From: Paramacrobiotus metropolitanus
Lineage: Eukaryota > Tardigrada > Eutardigrada > Parachela > Macrobiotidae
NCBI RefSeq assembly: GCF_019649055.1
Contig: NW_026570227.1
Location: 930,001-994,000 of the forward strand
DNA: 64,000 bases
Direction of reading: 5' to 3'
The translations under genes and the position numbers were made by a program. Shown here in pieces: positions 12,435 to 23,148 of this stretch; within the stretch, counting starts at the first letter, position 1; each line of letters opens with the position of its first letter. A model generated the notes under the pieces. The model was not told the DNA's origin. It saw nothing but the letters and a program-made list of their open reading frames with translations, and made no database searches.

Positions 12435-12609
12435 TGTACAGCTTAGGACAGAAAAGACGCATAATCCCATACCCAGATATCCGTACGCATGTGGCAAGTG
12501 CACTTGTACGACAGACGGATATTTTAGCCGAGTCGTACAGCGCACTGCGCCGCATGCGTTCGGAATGATGAGGGTGGGATTATGCGTCTTTTTTGTCCTT
12601 AGCTGTACC
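12435..12609. mobile_element. Fold-back MITE, about 175 bp, nearly fully palindromic
   Basis: The left end (TGTACAGCTTAGGACAGAAA, continuing with AAGACGCATAATCCCA) is the inverted complement of the right end (12572-12609, GATTATGCGTCTTTTTTGTC then CTTAGCTGTACC) with few mismatches. The complementarity continues inward: CCGTACGCATGTGGC at about 12480 pairs with GCCGCATGCGTTCGG at about 12550, and GTACGAC with GTCGTAC near the centre. The whole element can fold into one long hairpin with a loop of about 20 nt. No ORF is present. A non-autonomous DNA transposon of the fold-back type fits best; a hairpin RNA precursor is an alternative. Confidence 0.75.
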
Positions 12610-12689
12610 ATTTTACATTTCTTACACAACCTCAAGAGACTTCACTTATTACACAGCATCAACTGACTCATGCGGCCTAATCACAGAGA

Positions 12690-13975
12690 ACATTTGATTT
12701 AAATTTGCATCGGTGCCGTTCCCAGGATAGATGCCGCATTGCCTCGTTGGATTTCGATGCTGATCCGCTGGCGCAGGAATTCTGTGGCCCGCTTTTCGCC
12801 GGTTTCCTCTTGAATCTTCTGTCCTACTACTGTCTTCATGCGGGTTGCTTCCGGTCCGGGCGGCCCAACCGTCTCGAAGCCCAAGGCGCTGAAAAGGTAG
12901 TTTGGAGTGATGTCCCGGTATTTTTCCGCCTTGCTTTGCTCGGCCTGTGCTGCCGCCGCTCCCGCACGTGTAGATGTTGCCACGGTGTGCGAAATGGCCA
13001 TGGTGTTAACACACGTGGCATCCCATGCCAACATTCGCCCTCTTTCCCATGGTGTCAGCGTAACGCCGTCAGGGCGCTTGTTATCTGTTGAGCAGATCCC
13101 TTTTGGCTCCAATTCGCTTTCAAAGCCGGTGGAAGCGAGACTCCGCTTCCAGACAGCGTTCAAACATTTATGGGTAAGAATTCTTCCACGGCTTTTCTTG
13201 CAGCTGAGGGCGTGGTAGCCGCGGGCATCCGCCCAATCCCGCAAACACAACGGTGTGAGGTAATGACCGGTGCTCCCAGACGTAAGCCCACTGCGATTCT
13301 GACCGCGGAATCGGTGAGGAGATTGCCCAGTTGAGGCGGCTGGAAGTGATCCCAGCCACGCTTCATTTTTTTTGTGCTGACACCCAGGAACCGCGCTTGA
13401 CCGGAGAGGTCATTCCGATTGCCGTTTGCACCCGTTGTACGGTGCTTTCGACTATGGGCTCATCCAATACTTTCTGAAGTTTTCTCGCATCAGGTCGTTT
13501 TGGGAGGTCGTTTTGGGTTGTTTCTTGCCACTCTACAGCAGCATCCAGGGCATTCCAGGCAGCACTTTTCCGGTTGAAAATCAACGATCTCTGAAATTAA
13601 TGGAGCCACACAGTAAGCTGAGGCCAGGAAAGCCGGAAGTGCAAGCTTCTCCAGACTTCTTATTCCGATACCGCCTTTTGCAACCGGAAGGGATGCTTGT
13701 ATCCACATGTCTTCGGTGATGTTAACGTTAGTGATTGTAGCTAATGGTAAGCATTGACGGATCATGTCGTCGAATTGGTTCAGAAGTACTTTCTGTTGAT
13801 AACATCGGCTGGTGTGCAGTTTGTAGTTCAATCTCACCGGTCCCATGCTGCACCGTAGCAGGTACAAAGCCTGGTGCGCCGGTATCAGATTCAACCGTTC
13901 GGTCATTCGAGCACTTACCTCGGTGGTGCTCCCGCAATCGCATCATCAGTGGTGCCCCGAGCCCGAGGTAATGCA
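12690..13975 (-). mobile_element. 5'-truncated, frameshifted non-LTR retroelement relic (C-terminal part of the RT polyprotein)
   Basis: Reading leftward, fragments in several frames follow the order of a retroelement polyprotein C-terminus. At 13906-13490 is YQQKVLLNQFDDMIRQCLPL followed by ASLPVAKGGIGIRSLEKLAL. At 13366-13160 is NLLTDSAVRIAVGLRLGAPV with a C-x-C motif. At 13250-12699 is GYHALSCKKSRGRILTHKCL, then KRPDGVTLTPWERGRMLAWD, then ATEFLRQRISIEIQRGNAAS. This C-terminal block is familiar to me from reverse-transcriptase proteins of many invertebrate genomes; the exact clade is not certain. The catalytic RT core is missing and frames are broken, as expected of a 5'-truncated dead LINE copy. 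It lies between LRR3 and eIF4G-like copy 2. Confidence 0.7.
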
Positions 13976-14461
13976 GATCCTTCAGCTGTGAACATTGCAG
14001 GCCGTCTGGGAAGTGAGTAGTATTTCATTTGGTGAGGAAATACTAAAGTCTCCTCTGAAGTTAATAAGCAGAACAACAGTATGAATGTCCAGTGTCAACT
14101 TCCGTGAACTCAGCAGTCACTTTATTAAAACTATTTATGTAGTAGTAACTAGTAAGTAAACATTAAAGGAAACATGCAAACATGTCATCTCCATTTATTC
14201 ATAATGGTACTACCACGCCTACACCGACAGTGACCGACTACAGTACACGGCTGTCGCCGTCAGGCAAGCATCCACCGCACTGCGGGTGGCCAGGAGACAG
14301 CCACAGCTCAAGACGAAGAAGGCGGTGCAACAGTTTAATTTGTGTTGCTGCAGAGTGCAGACTGAGTGCATTTCGTTTACGGTTTGTCTTACACGGGGAA
14401 CAAACCCATCTTTTTATTGTCCCAGGATTTTTATAAATGAAGTTTTGGTTCCCGAGAAGGC
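13976..14461. other. Sequence between the LINE relic and eIF4G-like copy 2
   Basis: No supported gene. An 84-codon ORF at 14182-14436 has no motif. It probably includes the upstream region of the decayed copy 2. Confidence 0.4.
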
Positions 14462-15994
14462 ATGGATCTCATTCCGGATGAAGCGGTATCGTGCATTTAC
14501 ATCGGTGCCAACAGTTTTGTATTACCTTACTGCTTGACTTAAAACAGTTTGTAAAGCGTGTGGACATGTTTTCCAGAAACGTCTTTTGGATATTCGGGAA
14601 TTAGTTAGGAATTCCGATGATGTCGATGCCATTCGGTTTTCCATGATGCGTCTGCGCTGTTTTGACACACAGGAGCGTCGGACGGCGACGGTGGCGCTGA
14701 TTGTCGACAAGGTTCGCCAGCCCAAGCGCCAGTACACATTTGACCATCCGGGTCAAACTGTATTTGACCGTAGGCTTTATCCCAACCGCATCTCGTGGAG
14801 CCCTGCGCCGAGTTATGCTCTCGCTTGGCGGACATGGAGACGACCAATTCCGCAAGCCGGACAGTGCATTCTGCTCGGCTCTGCTGCGCCAGACGCAATC
14901 ATATTGGGAGGAAGTCAGCAGAGATTCTGTTGCTTTGGAAAGGAACCACCTTTCGTACGCAGATTAAGAATCGCTGGGAACGAGGCTGGAGCGTGCTCGC
15001 CATCACTATCTGGGCGTTACACGGTTAGGCGAACCAAAGTCAGGTTTTCCTACTGTAAACAGTGAATCGGTAGCAAGGTTCTTGTCGCAGTTACACGTCA
15101 AAGGTTTGGTGACGGATACTGTGGTTATCTCTCTCCTCCACAAGCTCCTCCCAGTGAAAATAGAAGATATTATCAAGGTGAACATCGAGTGCATGTGCGT
15201 GATGCTGACGATATGTGGTTTGCACATGAAGGAACAAGTGTGTATTTTAGCTCGTCACTGCAAAATGCAAATCGGTAATCTTATTTTGCTGCTTTAGAAA
15301 AGCATTTTCAGGTTTTGCCATGAAATATTAATGCATTATTTTTACTTGAAGGTTTATATCCGAGTTGTACAAGCTGGAGATGTTAACCGACAGAGTAATC
15401 CTGGGACGCTTTGAACGCTGCTTCCCAAGAGCAAGACTTTCGAAGACGTCGATGACGATAAGGTGGAATGCCTGTGCACTCTGCTGCAGACTTCCGCTGT
15501 CAGAATTAGGGAACAGGCAGCAACGGTTGGCTTCCGCGTCGGCAAACGTTCGCTAACGTGTTTCCTAATAAACCCGTGTTTTTCCAGAAAACCTTGGACG
15601 TTTTCTTCCGGCAGCTGCGTAAGATGATCAACGCTAAAGTCACATCGTCACGCCTCCGGTTCATGATGGAAGAAACCATTGATTTGAAGAACAACCACTA
15701 CGTTTCCCGAACGACCCTGGCGACCGAACCAGCCACCATTAATTTAGAGAGTTTTTGCGACCGTAAGTCTGGGAAACCTCAGACCTGTGGTAGTGTTGGA
15801 ACAATATAACAGAAAAATGATTTTAGATTCTGTGGAAAGTACCCGGCTCTGGACTGATTTCAAGAAGGCCTTGTTCATTAAGGGCTTTCTAAAGATGTCG
15901 TTCGATGAAACGTCACCAGCTCGGGAAAAACAGGCGGAGCGCCTGTCCGGGCTGGCGCGAGATGGACTCTTTTCTCAAGCCGTGCTGGCTGATG
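14462..15994 (+). pseudogene. eIF4G-like copy 2, frameshifted, internally deleted
   Basis: The short first exon MDLIPDEA (14462-14485) and exon 2 (14577-14711, KRLLDIRELVRNS...VALIVDK) are intact and match copies 4 and 5. Exon 3 starts ALSQPHLVEPCAELCSRLAD but changes frame before FCSALLRQTQSYWEEVSRDS and then hits a stop. At about 15080-15237 is FLSQLHVKGLVTDTVVISLL. At about 15355 the second-module exon FISELYKLEMLTDRVILG loses frame before LLPKSKTFEDVDDD. At 15593-15750 is TLDVFFRQLRKMINAKVTSS. At about 15827-15994 is an MA3 exon (FIKGFLKMSFDETSPAREKQ). Missing between them are the exons that end MIF4G-1 and begin MIF4G-2, so the copy arose from a two-MIF4G gene and then lost an internal block. 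Likely non-functional. Confidence 0.75.
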
Positions 15995-16326
15995 GTGAGT
16001 ATTATTAAGCAATAATATCGTGATAATAAAATTCCAGAAGAAACTGGCTATTGTCGTTAATAATACAAGAAACCGCTGCGGCTTCGCCTCCGCGTTTCTT
16101 GTGATCCACGGCCGCTTTGAACAAATCATTCCATTTGCAGTAATTCGTTAGTAAATTCACTAGCTGCCTTAGCAGTTATTTTAGAACTTCTTAGCACGGA
16201 GTCTAGCTCGGTCCTCTCACTCAGTTAGCAACTTTGTTCACTGGACAGTGGTGGTAGCTCGGTCACTCACCCACCTAGCGATTTTATTGATGACGGAGAC
16301 ATAGCCCTGGCAGTGTCTCCGTCATC
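15995..16326. other. Short gap between eIF4G-like copies 2 and 3, with a perfect hairpin
   Basis: The gap contains a weak duplicate of TAGCTCGGTC at about 16205 and 16255. At 16066-16101 CAAGAAAC pairs with GTTTCTTG. At 16289-16326 there is a perfect 13-bp stem, listed separately. No gene. Confidence 0.5.
16289..16326. repeat. Perfect 13-bp inverted repeat with 12-nt loop
   Basis: GATGACGGAGACA at 16289-16301 is exactly complementary to TGTCTCCGTCATC at 16314-16326. It sits exactly where the first exons of eIF4G-like copy 3 have been lost, so it may mark a breakpoint. Confidence 0.8.
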
Positions 16327-16727
16327 ACCCCATCCATAATTCGCCTGCACTGTTTTGACACTCCGGAGCGTCTGACGGCCACGGTGGCACTGATCGTAGA
16401 CAAAGTTCGCCATCACAGGCGTCAGCTTACCGTAGATTCCCCGGCATAGAATTTTGTCTAACTGTAGGCACTTGCCGAGTCACATCTCACCGAATCCTGC
16501 GCCGAATTATGTTCGCAGTTAGCGGATGCTGATTCCGCAGGCGAACAGCACCAGGTTCAGTTCCGCACAGCTGTATTGCGCCTGGTGCGAACGTATTGGA
16601 AGGAAGCCCATAGTAATTCTGCAGCTATGGAAGGGAGCATGTTTTTGATGAGAGAAATCGGAATCGCTGCGAACGAACCTGAAGAACACTCACGATCGCT
16701 GTTTAGCGATTGCACGGTATACCGAAT

Positions 16728-17271
16728 TGTTGCTGGGTTTTTCTGGTAGAAATTGTTAGCAGGGTGCTTGTTCTCTAGTTTCGTGTCGTATTTGTACGTT
16801 ACCGGTTTGCGGAAGAATCGCATTGTTAAAGGCACGACAGCCTGCGTGATAGATACGCCACTTTGCGTATGCGTATCACTGCACACATGCTGATTCGCCC
16901 TCTCTTGTACGTACGTGAGTGGCTGCACTGCACTCTCCGCCTAGCGGATCCACCGCGGGCGCACTCACTGAGCATACTTGCTCTCTCGCTCCTCTCTCTC
17001 GCTGTATGACTCAGCGCATATACGCTCGCGTTGGATACGAGTCCAGTCTGCGCATCACATTCCACATGTCTGGACAGCACGACGTTGCCGCCAGCACACT
17101 TCTCTCTCTACATTTCATTACGCTCTAAAACTTGCTCTCAGCAACTTGACGTGCTGATTTTGCATGGCCAGACATTGGCTCTTGGTTCTTTCTCCCCCGC
17201 AATCACGCGGTATTTGCTCCCTTTATCTGTCAATAAAGCTCACTGTGAGTCCCCTGCGCTTGCCTGTCACA
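16728..17271. mobile_element. Possible solo LTR or other insertion inside eIF4G-like copy 3
   Basis: About 540 bp of non-coding sequence separates the end of one exon from a truncated next exon and has replaced the first part of that exon. It begins TGTTGC and ends CACA, and near its right end has AATAAA (17232-17237) followed by a GT-containing stretch, a layout typical of LTRs. I cannot find a target-site duplication, so the exact ends are uncertain. Confidence 0.3.
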
Positions 17272-17972
17272 GCATCATCGTTTCTTTCCTGTACAAGCTG
17301 ATTCCAGCAAACCTGGAGGGTGTTAGCGAGGGGAAGATAGAGTGTATGTGCGTAATACTGGAGGCATGTGGTCCGCACATGGAGAAAAAGGTGTGAACTT
17401 CTAAACCGCTAATTTTAGAACCTCCATGTTGGGATTTGTTTCAGTTCTTTAACTGTACTTTTTACTCCACCTTCAGAAGAATCTCAGTGTCTTCTTCAAG
17501 CGCATGGAAAAAAGTATCGCGCAGGTAACGTCCGCGAGTATCCGTTCCAGGATGGAAGAGATCCTTGTCTGGAAGTCTAACAAATGCATTCCACGCAAGA
17601 CCACCAAGACTACTACGGTCATCTTTGACCCGGAGACCGCTAAGCAGAAGAAAAAGCACGAAATTGCAAGTCGACGCGATTATGTTATCGTATTAGTTTT
17701 GCTTGTTCGAAAAACTTCTGCTTTCCAGCCAAAAATGTCAAACGAAGGACAGACACCGCGGGACGACAATCACCAGCGAAAACCGGGCATGCCTAGCTCG
17801 GTACAGAAGCAGCGGCAACCCGATATGCCCATTCCTACCAGCGAGAACGCTTGGAAGCCTAGTATGAAAAGTGCTAAAAGCCGGGACGAAAATGAAGTGT
17901 GATAATGCTTGCTGCTGTATTGTGATTTTATTTCTCAATATGTACAAAGCGAGCTTCGCTCAACAATTATAT

Positions 17973-18860
17973 TCAAATGAAGAATTTGTCCCAATTTACA
18001 TGAGAAGGGACTGTGCACAATACACTCATAGCATTACCACGCATAATCTCCCAACTTAAACGTTGAAACAAAAAACAAGTCGAGCGACTCTCGCCCGTTC
18101 TCAAATACAGCTTCTTTCCAATCTCCTTTAAGGTAACAATGCCAGTCTCACACCAAGTGCCAAAAGTCTCGCATGCAAAGGCGACAAAGTGATATCGATC
18201 AGTGAGAGACTTGTATTTCCCAATCTTCTCCTTGGAAGCCAGCTCAGCGGCCGCACCGGCACACTTTGAGGTCGCGTCGACATACGAATCCGCCATCGTA
18301 TCTCTACAGGTCACGTCCCATACTAAAGGCTGCCCGCGGTACCACTTCCAGCGCGTTCTCTGCTACATCTTTTCCACATCTGGCACACGAATGACACTCG
18401 ACAATTTTAGCGCCAAGCCACAGGCCAACGGAAATTCGAAAAGTCTGATCGTCCAAAAAATTGCCGAACACTTTTGCGGGAAGAGCGTTAAGCCAAGCCC
18501 CGGCATACTTCGTGCTGATAGCTCTCAACCGTGCTTCGTCTTGCTTACTGTCTCCGACTTTGCTCCATATCTCAGTGACGTCCCTTTGTATAACAGCATT
18601 ATCCCATACACACTGGTGAACGCGTGCCAAATCCAGGGGTAACTCTTCACAGGCGGACTCTCGCTTCCAGCATTCACATGCAGCATTGACTAACTTCTCC
18701 GTATCGCCATTGTAGATCCGTGATGTTAGCTGACGGGTCGAAAACATGGAAGCCAAAAAGGCTGAAGGAGCCAACGCTTTCGCTCGTCGCACACCCAAAC
18801 CCCCTTTGGCAACAGGGAGTGTAGCCTGCGTATAAACTTGTCCGTCCAGTTTGGTGTTGG
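17973..18860 (-). mobile_element. Second 5'-truncated LINE-like relic
   Basis: Two overlapping ORFs (18798-18304 and 18314-17973) with a frame change near 18310 match the first relic in order. From the right: TLPVAKGGLGVRRAKALAPS, then VFGNFLDDQTFRISVGLWLG, a cysteine pair motif (HSCARCGKD), a gap where the central block should be, then KYKSLTDRYHFVAFACETFG and STCFLFQRLSWEIMRGNAMS. It lies in what was an intron of eIF4G-like copy 3, antisense to it. The middle (the LSCKKS...KRPDG block) is deleted. It is a more diverged copy than the one at 12.7-14.0 kb. Confidence 0.7.
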
Positions 18861-20844
18861 TTATTTTGTTGCTGCTGTATTTGTCCGATTTCTGTACAGT
18901 GCTGGGTTGTTCCAGAAAGTTCTCCTGGACGTGACCGCCCTACTCAACAGACTGTCACCCAGCAACTATGCCGAGTTAATCGAGGATATGAAGCGGATGC
19001 CGTTCAACGACACAGCGGATCGATTGCTTTCCACAGTCGGATTAATTGTCGATAAAGTCGGACTTCTGTCATTACTCTGTACGGTACTGCAGATACCAGT
19101 ACTTTAGTTGCTACATATTTTCTTGATGGTTTGTAGGCGCTGGAGGAAGAAAATTATTTTTACACGGAATCATATGCCAGGATGTGCCGCGATTTTATGA
19201 ATGTGGAAGCCAAAGATGCCAATGGTCAGCAGGCCCAATTCCTTACCATTGTACTGCAGCAGTCGCAGATGTATTTCGAAAACACGGAAAAAGAAGTGGA
19301 AGAGGCTGAGAGCGAAAAGGATCCGGAAGCACTGCAAGAGCAACGTGACCGTGCCAAACGCCACTACCTCGGAAACATTCGGTACTTTTGTACTACGATA
19401 AATCGTTATTGTACTCAAAAGATTTCAGCATGAAATGATTTGCTTGTTAAAGGTTTATATCCGAGTTGTATAAGGTGGACATGTTGACCGACGGAATAAT
19501 CCTTAGCTGCATCCAAAAGCTGCTTCCAAGAGTAAAACTTTCGAAGATGTCGATGATCATAAGATAGAATGCCTGTGCAAGCTCCTGCAGTCGTGTGGTG
19601 TCAAAATAAAAGATCAGGTAGCCGTTTTAATTCTACAATCAGAAGTAGTCACTGACTAAGTGACCATTGCTTCTTCAGAAACTGGTGGAAGGCTTCTTCG
19701 AGCAGCTGCGCAAGATGATCGGCGCCAAAGTCACATCGCCACGCGTCCGTTTTCTGATGGAAGACGCCCTTGATTTGAAGAACAACAATTACATTTCGCG
19801 CAAACTATCCGCCACAAAATCGACAGCCAGTAAGAAAGTGCGTGCCGCCGCAAGAAGGAAGGAGCAAGAGAGTAAGCTGGAGATGACGGACGCTGAAGCG
19901 GTCTTGTTGCCGTCCCGTAAAGAGCGGCAAGCCCTTGGCGGTAGGGCCAGGGAACGCGGTGGGCTGATCGTGCAAAGCGGCCGCGATGTAATCACGCTCA
20001 CCTCGGCGTTTCGTTTCCCATCACACTTGTGATCGGGTGGTTATGTTCGATCGAATAATAGAGCGTTTCTGGATTAAAAAGCGTGCTTGAATGGATTCTT
20101 AGTTTTGTTTTGTAAGTTTGTATCGTTAGCTGTATAGTTTTCCCCACAGGTTAGACCAGAGTAGAGAAACTGCCACATAATTTGCAAAAACTGCCAACAA
20201 GGACTATCAGAATTTTAGGTTCGAATCTTTTGTTACAGCTAAAGTTAGGTCAGTACATGCTGATTATAGACTTTCAGTTAAAATCCAGTCTTCTGCACTT
20301 TTTGGTCTCTGGGCATTTTCTGGTATGAAATCAGTCATTTTTAGTATACGGTAGCCAAAGAGTTCCAACATATTACAGCCAGTGAAAGGTTACGATCGCG
20401 TTTGTGATCGAAAGCCCTAACGTTTTTTCGTGCACGGCTGATGTGACCGTCAGCAGAGTTTAACGAAAACAAAAAGGTGAACACTCCGTTTCTAACCTTT
20501 CGCACAACCTTGAACTCTGGCGTCCACTGTCTTTTCAGGCAAGAAGGAAAGGTTAGGAACAGAGTGGAAGACAGTATCCAAAGATAGTGGACGGAGTGAA
20601 TGGTAGTGTCTAAAAAGGTAGTTGACGAAGTGGAGGTTGTATCGGAAGGTTGTGAACGGAGTGGTCACCAAACAAAAATTACGAGAAGCTGCTCTTAGGG
20701 CGTGCGTTTGCCATTCTGGTAACTTCAGGAAACTGTTGTTAATTACATTAGCATCTATGATATCACGATTACATATGTTAATGTGGTAATTATCAAAGGT
20801 ATACAATACCTGTACAGTGTACATAGAAGCTGTTGTCAATGGCC

Positions 20845-20913
20845 CCGAATACTGGATTTCGGATAGCCCATGGGATATCGGGAATCATGGGCTATTGGGA
20901 ATCCAATATTCGG
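20845..20913. repeat. 28-bp imperfect inverted repeat
   Basis: The left arm 20845-20872 (CCGAATACTGGATTTCGGAT then AGCCCATG) pairs with the right arm 20886-20913 with about four mismatches. The loop is 13 nt. It could be a small palindromic element or a hairpin transcript. Confidence 0.7.
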
Positions 20914-21579
20914 AGAGCAATGAGAAGCTACTCGTATCATGAACTCCCGGTGAAGCCAAAACGATCAGGTTAACTTTGCCGAGCATCCAGACACGAGGTC
21001 GGGGAATGCCAAGGCGGTTAACATGATGACTTGCTAATTTCCCCTTCGCCGTCCTGATGCCATGAGAAACCGGAGCAACGCGTTATAACACGAAGAAAAC
21101 ATGGCAATAGAATGCCCAACATATCCGCTGCCTTTATGTATTTGGAGCCCTTGGTAACTGAAATCGATACCGGCAAATCAAAACTGGTTTCTCCGTTGGT
21201 TTTTGTACATGCCTGCATGATACCGTACACACCCTCTGCGTGGTGTCAGGCAGGCATGCCCAAGAAGGAATATGTCTGAGGAAGTTGATAATGCAGTTGT
21301 CACTGTGTAACGATCTCGGTAGCTGATAATGCATGGCGAAAAACTACTTAACACGATCACCACATGGGCTCCAAATAACTTTGAGATAACTTCACCGATG
21401 TGTACAATACAGTACTAAAAAACATGATATCATCATCATAAAAATATCAGCATCATCGTAAAAATGTTCATCAGCTTAAAAAAGGATACTGGAACATCAC
21501 ACAAATGCCAGTGATGTGCGCCCAGTTAGAAAATTAGCAGCTTTTAGCACACGCTGCCACTATTATAGTATATTGTAAT

Positions 21580-21635
21580 AATTTCGTTAAATGGTACCAC
21601 CGTTTTGCTAAATGATGCCACCATTTAACAAAATT
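21580..21635. repeat. 16-bp inverted repeat
   Basis: AATTTCGTTAAATGGT at 21580-21595 pairs with ACCATTTAACAAAATT at 21620-21635 with one mismatch, and the intervening bases extend the symmetry weakly. Confidence 0.65.
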
Positions 21636-21831
21636 ACAGCCAGCACAGTGTTATCTGATTGCGACGTTAGTATAGTGCTATACTGTTATTAGATTTACTT
21701 ATGTAGAGTGGGACAAACGACAATTTTAGTTTTGCACATAAAAACATGCAGAAACGAGAAATAGCAGCCAGGATGAGGGGAAATAGCAGCTATGCGGGAA
21801 GCTTGGCAGGGTGTTCGTGGATGTCCTTAGC

Positions 21832-22570
21832 GCTGCCGGCTGTTTGATTTACTTTACCAGGGAAAAGTTGGCTGGTGTGCTTGTTCAGTGTGGCTGTTAC
21901 TGCCTGCTAGTAATCGACCGGGGCGAAGCGAAGGCTTATAGTGACGGTATACCTACAACGCACAGCCCGTTACGTTACGAGTTCCCTTCGGAAATCCATC
22001 GACTTTATTTTCCCGGTAAGACGGAAAACCGCTTTTTCGAATATTCAGATTCAAGCAGTTGCGCAAGCTTGAGAATGTAATGTAATATAAGGAGCACATA
22101 ATTCTAAAACTTTGTTTTTACATAAGCAGATACATCAGACCGATTCAGACGTGTTAGTACGTGCACATCCAAGTTCAAACCGTGCACGATTTAGGTTATT
22201 TTGTCAAACCCGATCTAGCGATCGAACTGCATCGAGTGTGGCTCAGCTCGCTGCCGTTGCCCACGCCACGCACCTGGTATGGTGTCACGGCACAGTGTCA
22301 AAAATTCTGTCAAAAATTCTCAGCGCTGCTGAGCTCAGGACAGGTGCCCGCTCCTCTTTCTGTGAACGTTTACCTGAACTTCCAGTATCAGCTGCATCGT
22401 ACCTTTTTACCATCTTTGCTTTGCCGTGCCGGCTGTTTGATCTATTAACCAGAATACACAAGGAATGTATGTTTATTCAGCGAGGCTGTCAGTAATCAAC
22501 TGGTTACTGGAGCGGAGCAAAGGCTCGTATCTGCAAAGCACACTCCGGTACGTTACGCCCGTTACGGATT
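21832..22570. repeat. Degenerate direct repeat pair
   Basis: The segment starting at about 21832 (TGCCGGCTGTTTGATTTACT) recurs at about 22427 (TGCCGGCTGTTTGATCTATT), and further matched blocks follow in the same order (AGTAATCGACCGGGGCGAAG against AGTAATCAACTGGTTACTGG, then CGTTACG). About 150 bp each, clearly diverged. Confidence 0.5.
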
Positions 22571-23148
22571 CTGGTGAACACATTCCTTTGTTTCGCAATA
22601 ATAGTAATTGTTGGTTAACTTTGATTGACCTGAATACCATTTAAAACAAATAGATTAGCGAACTTAAAAAACAGAAACATTTTTTAACATGGGTAGGAAA
22701 TGGTTGAAAGCAGGTGCTGTGATGTTGCTTAACCTACTGCAACAACGCGGTTTAAATTCAATGTTGCGCTTACTGTATAGAAAGTATCCAAAATAATTGA
22801 GGAGATAAGTGCCTGTACTCTGTACAAGTACACATGAATACTTCAATGCCATGAAAGATTTTTAAAAATTAGAAAGTACTGTAACTGTGTGATGTATTCT
22901 AATGTCCATCGTATGTATTTGAAATTTCGAACATTCAGTAATGTGCGCCTAGAAAATTACTTGGAAGTTACGAAATCCGATACTGCCGGAAGAGCACAGC
23001 GTTGAATGATACGGTGCAGGCCCGTGCCGCTGACGCCCAGTAACAGCATATTGAATCATATTTTATCAACATGATGCGGAAATGCACCACCAGTTCAATT
23101 TCAGCTAGTGCTTCGAGTAATCAGCCTTTCCGAATTAATGGCACTTCA

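Larger units (their letters stand above)
12386..14047. repeat. Direct repeats flanking the MITE and LINE relic
   Basis: ATTTCATTTGGTGAG followed by AAAC/TTACTAAAG-like sequence occurs at 12386-12412 and again at 14022-14047 with small differences, and AAGTGAGTAG lies beside each copy. The pair brackets the fold-back element and the retroelement. It is too long for an ordinary target-site duplication and may be the ends of a larger composite insertion. Confidence 0.5.
16327..20032 (+). pseudogene. eIF4G-like copy 3, two-MIF4G relic broken by insertions
   Basis: Remains in order: a truncated first MIF4G exon (about 16327-16401, RLHCFDTPERLTATVALIVDK), the next exon from 16468 (LAESHLTESCAELCSQLADA) with a frame change near 16660, a 5'-truncated exon ending near 17392 (FLYKLIPANLEGVSEGKIEC), then 17478-17670 (NLSVFFKRMEKSIAQVTSAS) and a linker exon ending in RDENE near 17898. 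After the LINE relic, the second module resumes at 18916 (KVLLDVTALLNRLSPSNYAE), 19138-19380 (MCRDFMNVEAKDANGQQAQF) and about 19453-19618 (FISELYKVDMLTDGI, with one C missing so that LLPKSKTFED is out of frame), and ends with 19679-20032 (LVEGFFEQLRKMIGAKVTSP and a basic tail). No MA3 exons follow. The first ATG exon is absent. Confidence 0.75.
20033..23148. other. 3.1-kb gene-free region rich in palindromes
   Basis: No ORF resembles a gene. Several imperfect inverted repeats occur: 20479-20565 (ACTCCGTTTCTAACCTTTC against GAAAGGTTAGGAACAGAGT), 20845-20913, about 21208-21262 (ACATGCCTGCATGATACC against GGTGTCAGGCAGGCATGC), and 21580-21635. There is also a degenerate direct repeat pair at 21832 and 22425. 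The pattern suggests a graveyard of small DNA elements. Confidence 0.6.

Noticed and set aside
12705-13218. ORFs of 128 and 103 codons on +
   Set aside because: Antisense to the retroelement polyprotein fragment on -.
16826-17128. ORFs of 84 (-) and 69 (+) codons in the putative LTR
   Set aside because: They lie in repetitive CTCTCGCTC-type sequence without conserved protein motifs.
20215-20235. GGTTCGAATC as the T arm of a tRNA
   Set aside because: No matching acceptor, D or anticodon stems upstream.
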